Of a stretch of DNA of 64,000 bases, positions 1 to 7,698 are shown in pieces. The notes below the pieces were generated by a model. That model had not been told where the DNA came from and did not search any database. It was given only the letters and a program-made list of their open reading frames with translations. The stretch is taken from NCBI RefSeq assembly GCF_014287275.1, contig NZ_JACONZ010000001.1, positions 620,001-684,000 on the forward strand. The letters are read 5' to 3'. The DNA is from Anaerofilum hominis (GTDB lineage: Bacteria > Bacillota > Clostridia > Oscillospirales > Ruminococcaceae). The stretch's first letter is position 1, and every line of letters starts with the position of its first letter. The position numbers and the translations under genes were made by a program.

Positions 1-670
1 CCCCTGCCGCAAACGACAGCATAAAGGGCATCACCCTTGCCATTGTGACCGCCAGCAGCACGCCCACCAGGCCCCCCAGCGGTTCCACAATGCCCGACAG
101 CGCCCCGTAAACAAACGCCCGCGGGCGGCTCATCCCCTCTTTTTGCAGCGGCAGCGAGATGGCCGCGCCCTCCGGCAGGTTCTGCAGCGCCATGCCCAAA
201 GCCAGCGCCACCGCCCCCGCAAGGGAAGCCGCCCCCATGCCGCCCTGGGCCGCCATGGCAAACGAGAGCCCCACGGCCATGCCCTCGGGCAGGTTGTGCA
301 GCGTCACTGCAAACACCAGCAGCGTGGTGCGCTTGAGATGCGCGGGCAGCCCCTCGGGTTTCTCCTCCCCCCTATGCAGGTGGGGCAGCAGGTGATCCAG
401 CAGGAACAAAAACGCCCCGCCGGTCAAAAAGCCCAGCGTGGTGGGCAGCCACTCGGTCATCCCCTGCTCTGCCGCCATCTCCTGTGCGGGGATGAGCAGG
501 CTCCAGACCGAAGCGGCGATCATCACGCCGGCCGCAAACCCCAAAAAGGCCCGATGGGTGGACGGGGAAGCGTCTTTTTTTACAAAAAACACGGCGGCGG
601 CCCCCACCGCGGTGGCGGCAAAGGTAAAGCCGGTGCCGAGCATAGCCAGGACCAGTGGATCGCGCAGCAT
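1..670 (-). CDS. ZIP-family divalent metal transporter (partial, C-terminus off window)
   Basis: Polytopic membrane protein cut by the left edge of the window. Two ZIP-family metal-site motifs are visible, HNLPEG from about residue 125 and QNLPEG from about residue 163, in the spacing expected for transmembrane helices 4 and 5 of ZupT-like importers of Zn/Fe/Mn. A hydrophobic N-terminal helix comes first. I chose the ATG at 670 because GGAG lies 9 nt upstream; the in-frame ATG at 679 directly abuts that GGAG and is too close. The promoter carries a perfect Fur-type palindrome (686-708), so iron-responsive repression is likely and Fe(II) or a mix including iron is the probable substrate. The substrate itself is inferred, not seen. 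Confidence 0.88.
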   Translation of the reverse strand, partial: MLRDPLVLAMLGTGFTFAATAVGAAAVFFVKKDASPSTHRAFLGFAAGVMIAASVWSLLIPAQEMAAEQGMTEWLPTTLGFLTGGAFLFLLDHLLPHLHRGEEKPEGLPAHLKRTTLLVFAVTLHNLPEGMAVGLSFAMAAQGGMGAASLAGAVALALGMALQNLPEGAAISLPLQKEGMSRPRAFVYGALSGIVEPLGGLVGVLLAVTMARVMPFMLSFAAG

Positions 671-685
671 AAAAGCCATCTCCTT

Positions 686-708
686 TTATTGATAATAATT
701 ATCAATAA
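686..708 (-). promoter_or_regulatory. Fur-box-like operator upstream of the ZIP gene
   Basis: A perfect 23-bp palindrome whose core at 690-704 is TGATAATAATTATCA, exactly the 7-1-7 Fur consensus of Bacillus (TGATAAT-N-ATTATCA). It lies between a TATACT -10-like box (712-717, minus strand) and the ribosome site of the ZIP gene, a position suited to repression. PerR and Zur boxes have different half-sites. Confidence 0.8.
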
Positions 709-904
709 AAGTATAGCACGCCTTTCCCAAAAATACCAGCTTTTTTTCGGCCCGGCGCTGCAAAGTCTCAAAAACGGCCGTCTGCGCGGCGCAGCGGCTT
801 TCCGGCCCGCAGTGCCGGGGGAGGGCAAAGCTGCGACATGCAGCAAAACATCTCCGCCCCCACGGCGGCTGTGAAGAGTCTAAAGTCACCTGGCGCAGAA
901 GAGC

Positions 905-1262
905 ACTGCCGCGGAAAGCAAAGCCTGCGTCGCACGGCAGAAAGCCGCTGCCTGCGCAGTGGCCGCGGCGGAGAGGCCAAAACCGCGCGGCCTCCGGGGG
1001 GTGACTGCGGCAGGAAGCTCAAAGCAGCTCAGCTTTGAGGGGGCCCCGCCGCGGAAAGCAAAACTGCGATGTGCAGCAAAAGGTCGCTGCCCGCATGGCG
1101 GCCCTAGTGGAGAGGCTAAAACCGCGCAGCCTCCGGGGAGTGACTGCGGCGGAGAGCTCAAAGCAACCGGGCCCAGAGGAGCCCCTCCGCGGAAAGTAAA
1201 AACTGCAGAAAACCGAAAGCCACGCGCCCTAAGAGCGGCTGCAGCCGCGGAAAGCAAAAGCT
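905..1262. repeat. Degenerate tandem repeat, period about 139 bp
   Basis: The stretch from 720 to 1356 has no convincing gene. Inside it an imperfect unit recurs: CCGCGGAAAG occurs at 909, 1049 and 1187, and GAGAGGC followed by AAAACCGCGC occurs at 971 and 1110, giving a period of 138-140 bp over about two and a half copies. Open frames through it on both strands are low-complexity Ala/Arg/Pro translations without ribosome sites, so I treat it as noncoding. Confidence 0.6.
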
Positions 1263-1353
1263 GCGGGATCGCCGCGGCTGAAAACGCCCGCGCCGCGCCG
1301 CAGCCCTGTACATGCCTTTGGGAGATGTCTTCGCCGCTCCGCACAGCACAAAC

Positions 1354-1392
1354 GCGCGCCCTGCGGGGCCCTTTGGGGTCCGCAGGGCGCGC
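1354..1392 (-). terminator. Hairpin downstream of the 139-aa hypothetical gene
   Basis: GCGCGCCCTGCGG pairs with its complement across a short centre (arms about 1354-1371 and 1375-1392). It sits 30 bp after the stop of the gene at 1423-1842. The T-tract on the minus strand is weak, so termination efficiency is uncertain. Confidence 0.5.
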
Positions 1393-1422
1393 TTGCGGCA
1401 GAAAATTCCATCTCCGCGGGGC

Positions 1423-1842
1423 TCAGCCCAGCGGAAATTCCTCTTTGCTGATCATCTTGCTGACCACCGTCTCATCGCTTTCGGTATAGCGGCGGCCATG
1501 ATCTTTCAGTTCCACATCCATCTGGGTATAGTAAAGATTGCCCTTGATCTGCTGTTTTGCCTGCGCCTGGGCATTGCGCTGGGACGAGGGGATGCAGTTT
1601 GTGCGGCCCGCGCACTGGCGGTCCTGCGGGTTTCCCTGCCGCAGGCGGTCGTGCACCGCGCGGGCTTCCGCCTCCTGTTTGCGCTGCTGCGCCTGCCGCC
1701 GCTCCGCCTCGTGCCTGCCCGTATCGTGTACGTCGTTGGGCCGATTGTTCAGCGCGTGGTGCGCAAAGCGGTCCAGGGTGCTGGCGTCGTCGTTAAAGCC
1801 GGGCCTGCCGGCGTTTTCAAACCGTGTCTTTCTCTCTTCCAT
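1423..1842 (-). CDS. Small hydrophilic protein of unknown function (139 aa)
   Basis: I do not recognise this protein. It is very polar, with a Gln/Arg/Glu/Ala-rich central stretch (about residues 45-75) likely to be helical or coiled coil, an NPQDRQ segment, and a C-terminal part rich in charged residues ending EEFPLG. There is no signal peptide or membrane segment. The start at 1842 is supported by GGAGGTG 9 nt upstream; a longer frame to 1920 lacks a ribosome site. It stands alone between a LacI-type regulator and the ZIP transporter and is followed by a hairpin. A phage- or spore-associated role is possible but nothing in the sequence shows it. Confidence 0.6.
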   Translation of the reverse strand: MEERKTRFENAGRPGFNDDASTLDRFAHHALNNRPNDVHDTGRHEAERRQAQQRKQEAEARAVHDRLRQGNPQDRQCAGRTNCIPSSQRNAQAQAKQQIKGNLYYTQMDVELKDHGRRYTESDETVVSKMISKEEFPLG

Positions 1843-2576
1843 GAAAACTCTCACCTCCGTCCCTAGTCTGCCCGCAGCCGGGGCGGCTATGCGCGGCCGT
1901 GCCTTTTCCCACAAACGCAAAACGCCCCGGCAGGGCCGGGGCTGGGGGACTTATTCCGTTTCGTCATTTTTTCGCGCCCGGCAGCGGCCCTGCGCAGCGT
2001 TTTTTCGCTGCGGCCGCCCATCGGCCGTGTCCGCGGGCCGCTCGCCCGCAGCGAGGAGAAAAAAGGCGTGGCCGCAGCTGGGCATCGGGCCTCTGACGGC
2101 CGTCCTGTATGCCCCAACCCCGCACTGCTCAGCTTCTGAGGGCCGCACCGGCCCAACCGCTCCCAGGAAGCAGCTTTTCCTCTCTACAGACCAGCCGGGG
2201 CCGCCGGTGAAGCAGCGGCCGCAGCCGGGCGCAGCGGCCCCAGGGACCAAAGCCCTCTCCGCCCGCGCATGCAGTGAAAAGGACATGTCACGGCCCTGCT
2301 GGACCGGGACGGGTAAGAATTTTTTGCCCGCGTGCGCAGAAAAAAGGGCCCGCTGCGGCGGCCGTACCCACCGCTGCCAGGCCACCCTCCCGCGCGAGCC
2401 GGAAAAACTTTCCCGGTAAGCCTGCGGTCCGGGCGCGGGGAAGCCGCGCGGCCCTGCGCTCCCCCGCACGCTCCCGCACAGGGGGGGCAAAACCCGCACA
2501 GGCGCTTCTTTGCTTCTCTTTCAGTCCTAAACAGCGTGAAAACACAGCATATCCCGCCGCCTGCCGATCTCCTCCC
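1843..2576. other. G+C-rich intergenic region without recognisable gene
   Basis: About 730 bp between the 139-aa gene and the LacI-type gene. All six frames are fairly open because of base composition, but the translations are Arg/Ala/Gly/Pro-rich with no known motif and no good ribosome site. Confidence 0.6.
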
Positions 2577-3563
2577 TCAGGCGGAATCCCGTTCGATGAG
2601 CCGGTACTCCACAAAATGCACGCCCTGCGGGCGCTCTCCCTGCTGGATGGCGTCAAACAGCAGGCGCGCCGCCCGGGCCCCCACCTCTTCGTAAAAATAC
2701 TCCACCGTGGTGAGCGCGGGTTCCACCACGGCGGCCAGCTGGTTGTTGCCGATCCCCGTCACCGCACACTGCTGCGGCAGGCACACGCCCTGCGATTTCA
2801 GATACTGCATGGCCCCTACCGCCGCCCGGTCGGTGACCGCGAGCACGGCGTCGGGGCGGGGGCCCTCCTGCTCCCAAAGCTGCTTCATGGCGGCCGCCCC
2901 CTCCTCGATGGTAAACCCGCCATAGGCGACCCGGCCCGGGCGCAGGGCCAGATGCTGCTCGCGCAGGGCCTCGCAAAAACCCGAAAACCTCTTGTGGCGG
3001 ATGGCGTCGTCCTCCAGCTCCACATTGATAAAGGCGGGGTCGCGGCGGCCCTTGAGCAGCAGCGCGGCGGTGAGCTCCCGCATGATCGCCGTCTCGTCGT
3101 GCACCACGCAGCACAGCCCCTCCGCCTGCTGCCCGGTGATGACCACCGGGGCCTCTAGCGCGCCGATCCGCTGCCGCAGGTCCGCCGTGACGCCCGAGGA
3201 CATGATAATCACGCCGTCGATCTGCCGCCGCGCCAGCATCTCCAGACAGGCCGATTCATTCTCCGTTTTCATCCCCGCATTGGCCAGCAGCATCTCATAG
3301 CGGCGCTGCTCGCACTCGCCGGCGATCCCCTGGATCTGGCGGGCCATCGCCTCGGAGGCCACGCGCGGCACGATGACGCCGATGGTGTGGCTGCGCTTTG
3401 CCTTGAGGCTTTTTGCAATGCTGTTCGGCACATAGCCGGTGCGCCGGATCACCTCTTCCACCCTGCCGCGCACCTCCGCGCTCACATAGCCCGAGTCGTT
3501 GATGACACGGGAGACGGTCGAGGGGGCCACCCCCGCCATGCGGGCGATATCCTTGATCTGCAC
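2577..3563 (-). CDS. LacI-family transcriptional regulator (328 aa)
   Basis: DNA-binding repressor of the LacI/GalR family. Residues 1-50 form the classical N-terminal helix-turn-helix and hinge, with the signatures IKDIARMAGV and STVSRVIN and then YVPNSIAKSLK. Residues 60-325 form a periplasmic-binding-protein-like sensor with family features such as HTIGVIVP, RRQIDGVIIMSS and DAVLAVTDRAAVGAMQYL. The length is typical. The start is GTG at 3563 with GGAAG 9-10 nt upstream; the family usually begins within a few residues of the IKDVA motif, which fits. Its target is not evident: no transporter or sugar gene is adjacent, and the downstream direction holds only the small unknown gene. The ligand is probably a carbohydrate, by family. 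Confidence 0.93.
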   Translation of the reverse strand: MQIKDIARMAGVAPSTVSRVINDSGYVSAEVRGRVEEVIRRTGYVPNSIAKSLKAKRSHTIGVIVPRVASEAMARQIQGIAGECEQRRYEMLLANAGMKTENESACLEMLARRQIDGVIIMSSGVTADLRQRIGALEAPVVITGQQAEGLCCVVHDETAIMRELTAALLLKGRRDPAFINVELEDDAIRHKRFSGFCEALREQHLALRPGRVAYGGFTIEEGAAAMKQLWEQEGPRPDAVLAVTDRAAVGAMQYLKSQGVCLPQQCAVTGIGNNQLAAVVEPALTTVEYFYEEVGARAARLLFDAIQQGERPQGVHFVEYRLIERDSA

Positions 3564-4096
3564 CGGATCGCACTTCCATTCGTCAAAAATTTCACATATT
3601 GTTTCACTGGGTAGTATAACAGAGCCAAAATCCTTTTTCCAGTGTCATTTTGCCTGTAAATCCCACTTTTTCGCCCCCGCTGTTTACGATATATTACAAA
3701 ATATTACAAAAAACCCGTCTTTTTGCCGGGAAAGGGCTTTGGGGACGACCAGGGGGCCCGCTTTCAGCCAAATAGAGCCCGCTTATCCCCGGGCGGGCGG
3801 CGGCGCTTTTGACCCGCTCCCCTGTCTGCGCATCCCCCGGCGCTCCCATCCCGGTGCGAGGGGCGGCGGCGTTCGCCTTTTCCCCGCACATGCTGGCTGG
3901 ACTTGCGAAAGCCCATGCAGGGAAAGCGCCTGTGAGTCGGCCCTTTTCCACATGCGCCTGCGGGGCTCGTGTGCAGGGGCGGATGACCGCACGCAGTCTG
4001 CGGGCGGGGACACGGCAGAGCGGTGCGGGGCTTGCGCACAGGGGCGGATGGTTGCTATAATAGCCTCAAACGCAGAACGCAAGGGGGATGGACGCG
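3564..4096 (+). promoter_or_regulatory. Divergent intergenic region with likely pheA promoter
   Basis: No gene is visible here. TATAAT at 4056-4061 is preceded after 18 bp by TTGCGC (4032-4037) and sits about 35 bp before pheA, so it is the likely pheA promoter. No leader peptide or attenuator precedes pheA, unlike the following aro operon. A 13-nt motif GCAGGGGCGGATG recurs at 3973 and (one mismatch) 4038. Confidence 0.55.
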
Positions 4097-5182
4097 GTGG
4101 ATGAACTGCAGCAGGCGCGCGCCGAGATCAACGAGGTGGACGCGGAGATGGCGGCCCTTTTTGAGCGGCGCATGACGGCGGTGCGGCAGGTGCTGGAGTA
4201 CAAACGCGCCCACGGCCTGCCGGTGCTGGACGCGGGGCGGGAAAAAGAGGTGCTGCAGCGCGGGGCGGCGCGGGTGAGCGACCCCGCCCTGCGGGAGTAT
4301 TACACCCGGGTGCTCGAGCGCCTGATGGAGGTCTCGCGGGACTTTCAGTCCCGCCAGCTGGGAGAGTTCACGGTGGCTTATCCCGGCGTGGAGGGGGCGT
4401 TCTCCCACATCGCCGCCTCCCGCATCTTCCCCGGCAAAAAGCAGCAGGCCTTTGTGACCTTTGAAGAGGTCTTTCGGGCCGTGCAGGACGGCACGGCGGC
4501 CGCAGGCGTGGTCCCCTTTGAAAACTCCTATACCGGCGAGGTGGGAGAGGTGCTGGACCTGCTGTGGCGGTACGACTGCTCGATCGTGGAGATGTACGAT
4601 CTGGATATCCGCCAGAACCTGCTGGCCCTGCCAGGGGCCAGGCTGGAGGATATCCGGCAGGTCTACTCCCATCACCAGGCCATCAGCCAGTGCCAGACCT
4701 GGCTGTCTGGGCGGGATCTTGAGGTGGTGCCCTATCCCAACACCGCGCTGGCCGCAAAATATATCAGCGAGTGCGGCGACTGCGCCAAGGCGGCCATTGC
4801 CAGCGCGGACACCGCCGCGCTGTACGGGCTGTCGGTCCTGGCGCGGGACATCAACACCAGCGCCCAGAATGTGACCCGCTTTATCGTGCTCTCCCGCACG
4901 CCGCAGCACCGGGGCGACCGGTTCAATCTGGTGTTCACGGTGCGGCATGACGCCGGGGCGCTGGCCCGGGCCATGCAGATCATCGGCAGCCGCGGCTTCA
5001 ACCTGGAAAGCATCCGCTCGCGCTCGATGCGCGATCTGCCGTGGCAATATTTCTTTTATGCCGAGGTGGTGGGCGACCCGTCCTCCGCCCGGGCAAGGGA
5101 GATGCTGGACGAGCTGGCCGCCGCCTGCAGCCAGCTGAAACTGCTCGGCGCCTGGGAGCGCCGGGACGCGGAGGGGCGTTGA
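4097..5182 (+). CDS. pheA: Bifunctional chorismate mutase / prephenate dehydratase (P-protein)
   Basis: Converts chorismate to prephenate and then to phenylpyruvate, the phenylalanine branch. An AroQ-type all-helical chorismate mutase occupies about residues 1-90 (DAEMAALFERR, VLDAGREKEVLQR). The dehydratase follows at about 90-270 and ends in the catalytic NVTRF motif. A C-terminal ACT domain (about 275-350) keeps the GAL motif (DAGALARAMQ), but the usual ESRP Phe-binding motif reads RSRS. I prefer GTG at 4097 because the AAGGGGG at 4081-4087 directly abuts the ATG at 4088 and is well spaced for 4097; the difference is three residues. It has its own promoter and lies just upstream of the attenuated aro operon. 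Confidence 0.93.
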   Translation: MDELQQARAEINEVDAEMAALFERRMTAVRQVLEYKRAHGLPVLDAGREKEVLQRGAARVSDPALREYYTRVLERLMEVSRDFQSRQLGEFTVAYPGVEGAFSHIAASRIFPGKKQQAFVTFEEVFRAVQDGTAAAGVVPFENSYTGEVGEVLDLLWRYDCSIVEMYDLDIRQNLLALPGARLEDIRQVYSHHQAISQCQTWLSGRDLEVVPYPNTALAAKYISECGDCAKAAIASADTAALYGLSVLARDINTSAQNVTRFIVLSRTPQHRGDRFNLVFTVRHDAGALARAMQIIGSRGFNLESIRSRSMRDLPWQYFFYAEVVGDPSSARAREMLDELAAACSQLKLLGAWERRDAEGR

Positions 5183-5256
5183 CGCCGCGCCCGTGCCGGC
5201 GGGAGGGACCGCCTCCGCCGCGCCTCCCCCGCAGCCGGTCGCGCCAAATCTTTTCG

Positions 5257-5285
5257 TTGACAAGCGGCATTTTTTCCTCTATACT
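5257..5285 (+). promoter_or_regulatory. Strong sigma-A promoter of the aro operon
   Basis: TTGACA (5257-5262) and TATACT (5280-5285) are separated by exactly 17 bp. Transcription should begin near 5292, about 25 nt before the leader peptide. Confidence 0.9.
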
Positions 5286-5317
5286 GGTACCAATCTGCAT
5301 TTCAGGGAGAGTTATCC

Positions 5318-5425
5318 ATGAAACAGTTCAACACCGCAGCGCGCTATTACTTTAGCTATGGCTTTGCTTATTACTTTAGCAGGGCCCATTCTGTGCTGCG
5401 CAAAACCGGTTTGAACATGCGGTGA
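5318..5425 (+). CDS. Tyr/Phe-rich leader peptide of the aro operon (35 aa)
   Basis: A short open frame starting ATG AAA CAG, with GGGAG 7 nt upstream. The peptide has 5 Tyr and 4 Phe among 35 residues, concentrated in the 12-residue block YYFSYGFAYYFS (residues 10-21); it has no Trp. It lies between a consensus promoter and an intrinsic terminator, followed by aroB. This is the architecture of ribosome-mediated attenuation, in which stalling at Tyr/Phe codons when those amino acids are short would prevent the terminator from forming. A segment just after the codon block (5379-5386, GCAGGGCC) is complementary, with one bulge, to the 5' arm of the terminator (5455-5461, GGCCTGC), which would make a competing antiterminator. 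The gene is too short for ordinary gene finders. The regulatory function is inferred. Confidence 0.88.
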   Translation: MKQFNTAARYYFSYGFAYYFSRAHSVLRKTGLNMR

Positions 5426-5448
5426 GTTTCGACACCTTTGTTTAAATG

Positions 5449-5481
5449 AACGGCGGCCTGCACAGCAGGCCGCCGTTTTTT
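5449..5481 (+). terminator. Attenuator terminator of the aro operon
   Basis: A 13-bp stem (AACGGCGGCCTGC with its complement, loop ACA) followed by a run of six T. It starts 23 nt after the leader peptide stop and ends about 29 nt before aroB. Confidence 0.9.
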
Positions 5482-5509
5482 GTCTCAATTCAGAAAGGAG
5501 CTGGATGCT

Positions 5510-6541
5510 GTGGAACAGCTGCGGATGGCGCTGGGAGAAAACAGCTATGATATCCTGCTGGAACGCGGCCTGCTGGAGCGGGCGGGCAAGCTGCTGGATC
5601 TGGACCGCAGGGTATTGATCGTCACCGACACCGGCGTGCCCCAGCGCTATGCAGCGCTGCTGGCCGGCCAGTGCGCGGCGCCGGTGACCGCCCGGGTGGA
5701 ACAGGGCGAGGGCGCCAAGAGCTTTGCCGTGCTGGAGGGGCTGCTCAAAACGATGCTGGCGGAAAACTTTTCCCGCAGTGACTGCGTCGTGGCCCTGGGC
5801 GGCGGTGTGGTGGGCGACCTTGCGGGGTTTGCCGCCGCCTGTTATATGCGCGGCGTGGATTTTTACAACATCCCCACCACCGCGCTGGCCCAGATCGACT
5901 CCTCCATCGGCGGCAAGGTGGCGGTCAACCTGGGCGGGGTCAAAAACGTGGCCGGCGCCTTTTATCAGCCCCGGCGGGTGCTGGTGGACCCCGCGCTGCT
6001 GAGCACCCTGCCGCCGCGTCAGCTGGCAAACGGCATGGCCGAGGCCATCAAGGCCGGGGTGGTGGGCGACGAGCCGCTGCTGGCCCTGTTTGAGCAGGAG
6101 GACGCCCAGGGCAGGCTGGAAGAGATCCTGCTGCGCTCGCTGCGGTTCAAGCAGCGGATCGTGGAGCAGGATGAAAAGGAGTCCGGCCCCCGCAAGCTGC
6201 TCAACTTTGGCCACACGATCGGCCACGGCATCGAGAGCGTCTACGGCCTGGGCGGCCTGCTGCACGGCGAATGCGTGGCCCTGGGCATGCTGCCCATGTG
6301 CACCTCCCCCGCCCTGCGGGCGCGGCTGGAAGCGGTGCTGCGGCAAAACGGCCTGCCCACCCGCGCGGCCTTTGACCCGGCGGCGGTCTTTGCCGGGCTC
6401 TGCCACGACAAAAAGGCGGCGGACGGCCAGGTGACCATCGTCACAGCCGACCGGGCCGGCGCGGCCCGGCTGGAGACCGTGCCGCTGGAACGGCTGCGCA
6501 CGCTGCTGGAACGGGAAGCAAAGGAGGGGATCGGCGCGTGA
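5510..6541 (+). CDS. aroB: 3-dehydroquinate synthase
   Basis: NAD- and metal-dependent cyclisation of DAHP to 3-dehydroquinate, second step of the shikimate pathway. About 343 aa, a normal length. Clear AroB motifs are GGGVVGDLAGF (NAD binding), IPTTALAQIDSSIGGK with VNLGGVKN, then metal-ligand regions MAEAIKAG, NFGHTIGHGIE and LHGECVALGM. I set the start at GTG 5510, which has AAAGGAG 9 nt upstream and puts LGENSYDI at the N-terminus as in relatives; an upstream in-frame TTG at 5480 overlaps the attenuator. First structural gene of the attenuated operon; its stop overlaps the aroC start (GTGA). Confidence 0.96.
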   Translation: MEQLRMALGENSYDILLERGLLERAGKLLDLDRRVLIVTDTGVPQRYAALLAGQCAAPVTARVEQGEGAKSFAVLEGLLKTMLAENFSRSDCVVALGGGVVGDLAGFAAACYMRGVDFYNIPTTALAQIDSSIGGKVAVNLGGVKNVAGAFYQPRRVLVDPALLSTLPPRQLANGMAEAIKAGVVGDEPLLALFEQEDAQGRLEEILLRSLRFKQRIVEQDEKESGPRKLLNFGHTIGHGIESVYGLGGLLHGECVALGMLPMCTSPALRARLEAVLRQNGLPTRAAFDPAAVFAGLCHDKKAADGQVTIVTADRAGAARLETVPLERLRTLLEREAKEGIGA

Positions 6542-7653
6542 AAAGCATATTTGGAAACGCCCTGACCGTGAGCCTGTTCGGCGAGTCCCACGGGCCCGCC
6601 ATCGGCGCGGTGCTGGACGGCCTTGCCCCCGGCATCCCGCTGGACCTGGACCATATCCGGCTGCGGCTGGCGCAGCGGCGGGGCGGCGCGGCGCTCTCCA
6701 CCGCACGGCGGGAGGCGGACGAGTTTGAACTACTCAGCGGCTTTTTTCAGGGCCGCACCACCGGCGCGCCGCTGACCATCCTGATCCGCAACGGCGACAC
6801 CCGCTCAAAGGACTATGGCGAGCTGAAGTCAAAGCCGCGCCCCTCCCATGCGGATTACACCGCCTTTTGCAAATATCACGGTTTTCAGGACTATCGGGGC
6901 GGGGGCCATTTTTCCGGCCGCATCACCGCCCCGGTGGTGGCGGCGGGGGCCATCTGCCAGCAGATCCTTGCCGGACGCGGCGTGACGCTGGGCACCCGCA
7001 TCGCCCGCTGCGGCGGCGTGGCCGACGCGCCGCTGCCGCAGGACGGACCGGCGCTGAAAGCCGCGCTGCAGCGCTGGGACCGCAGCGACTTTCCCGTGCT
7101 GGACGAGGCCGCGGGCGAGGCCATGAAAGCCCGCATCGCGGCGGCCAGGGCAGAGCTCGATTCCGTGGGCGGAGTGCTGGAGACCGCGGTGCTGGGGCTG
7201 GAGGCCGGGCTGGGGGAACCCTGGTTCTGGTCGGTGGAAAGCGAGCTGGCGCATCTGCTGTTCAGCGTGCCCGCCGTCAAGGGCGTCGAGTTCGGCGCGG
7301 GCTTTGCCATCGCGGAGCGGACGGGCAGCGCGGCCAACGACCCCTTTTATTATGACGACAGGGGCGCCGTGCGCACCCGCACCAACCACAGCGGGGGCGT
7401 ACAGGGCGGCATCACCAACGGCATGCCGCTGATCGTGCGCACCGCCGTCAAGCCCACCCCCTCCATCTACCGTCCGCAGCAGACGGTGGACCTGGACAAA
7501 AAGGAGGACGCGGCCCTGTCCATCCAGGGCCGCCACGACCCCGCCATCGTACACCGGGCGCGGGCGGTGGTGGACGCCGTTGTGGCGCTGGGGCTGGTGG
7601 ATCTGGCCGCCTGCCGGCACGGCGCCGACTGGATGGCGGAAGCGTTCCTCTAG
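6538..7653 (+). CDS. aroC: Chorismate synthase
   Basis: Converts 5-enolpyruvylshikimate-3-phosphate to chorismate with reduced FMN, the last common step. 371 aa, full length. Family signatures are GESHGPAIGAVLDG near the N-terminus, LAQRRGGAALSTARREADE, HADYTAFCKY, FSGRITAP, and the C-terminal block around SGGVQGGITNGMPL and RHDPAIVHRARAV. The GTG start overlaps the aroB stop by 4 nt, so translation is probably coupled. The next gene begins 45 bp downstream with its own ribosome site. Confidence 0.97.
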   Translation: MKSIFGNALTVSLFGESHGPAIGAVLDGLAPGIPLDLDHIRLRLAQRRGGAALSTARREADEFELLSGFFQGRTTGAPLTILIRNGDTRSKDYGELKSKPRPSHADYTAFCKYHGFQDYRGGGHFSGRITAPVVAAGAICQQILAGRGVTLGTRIARCGGVADAPLPQDGPALKAALQRWDRSDFPVLDEAAGEAMKARIAAARAELDSVGGVLETAVLGLEAGLGEPWFWSVESELAHLLFSVPAVKGVEFGAGFAIAERTGSAANDPFYYDDRGAVRTRTNHSGGVQGGITNGMPLIVRTAVKPTPSIYRPQQTVDLDKKEDAALSIQGRHDPAIVHRARAVVDAVVALGLVDLAACRHGADWMAEAFL

Positions 7654-7698
7654 CGCGCGCCGGGCCCATGCAAACGAGGAAAAAAGGGAGAGGACACC

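Noticed and set aside
3590..3607. Operator for the LacI-type protein (TTTCAC-N6-TTTCAC)
   Set aside because: It is a direct, not inverted, repeat; LacI-family operators are palindromic.
3973..4050. CRISPR-like pair of GCAGGGGCGGATG words 65 bp apart
   Set aside because: Only two 13-nt copies with one mismatch; no further units in register.
5286..5509. T-box leader before aroB
   Set aside because: No T-box sequence or specifier-loop architecture; the short aromatic frame with terminator explains the region.
5312..6706. Long minus-strand frame opposite aroB/aroC
   Set aside because: Shadow of aroB; no ribosome site, no motif, and it would cross the leader terminator.
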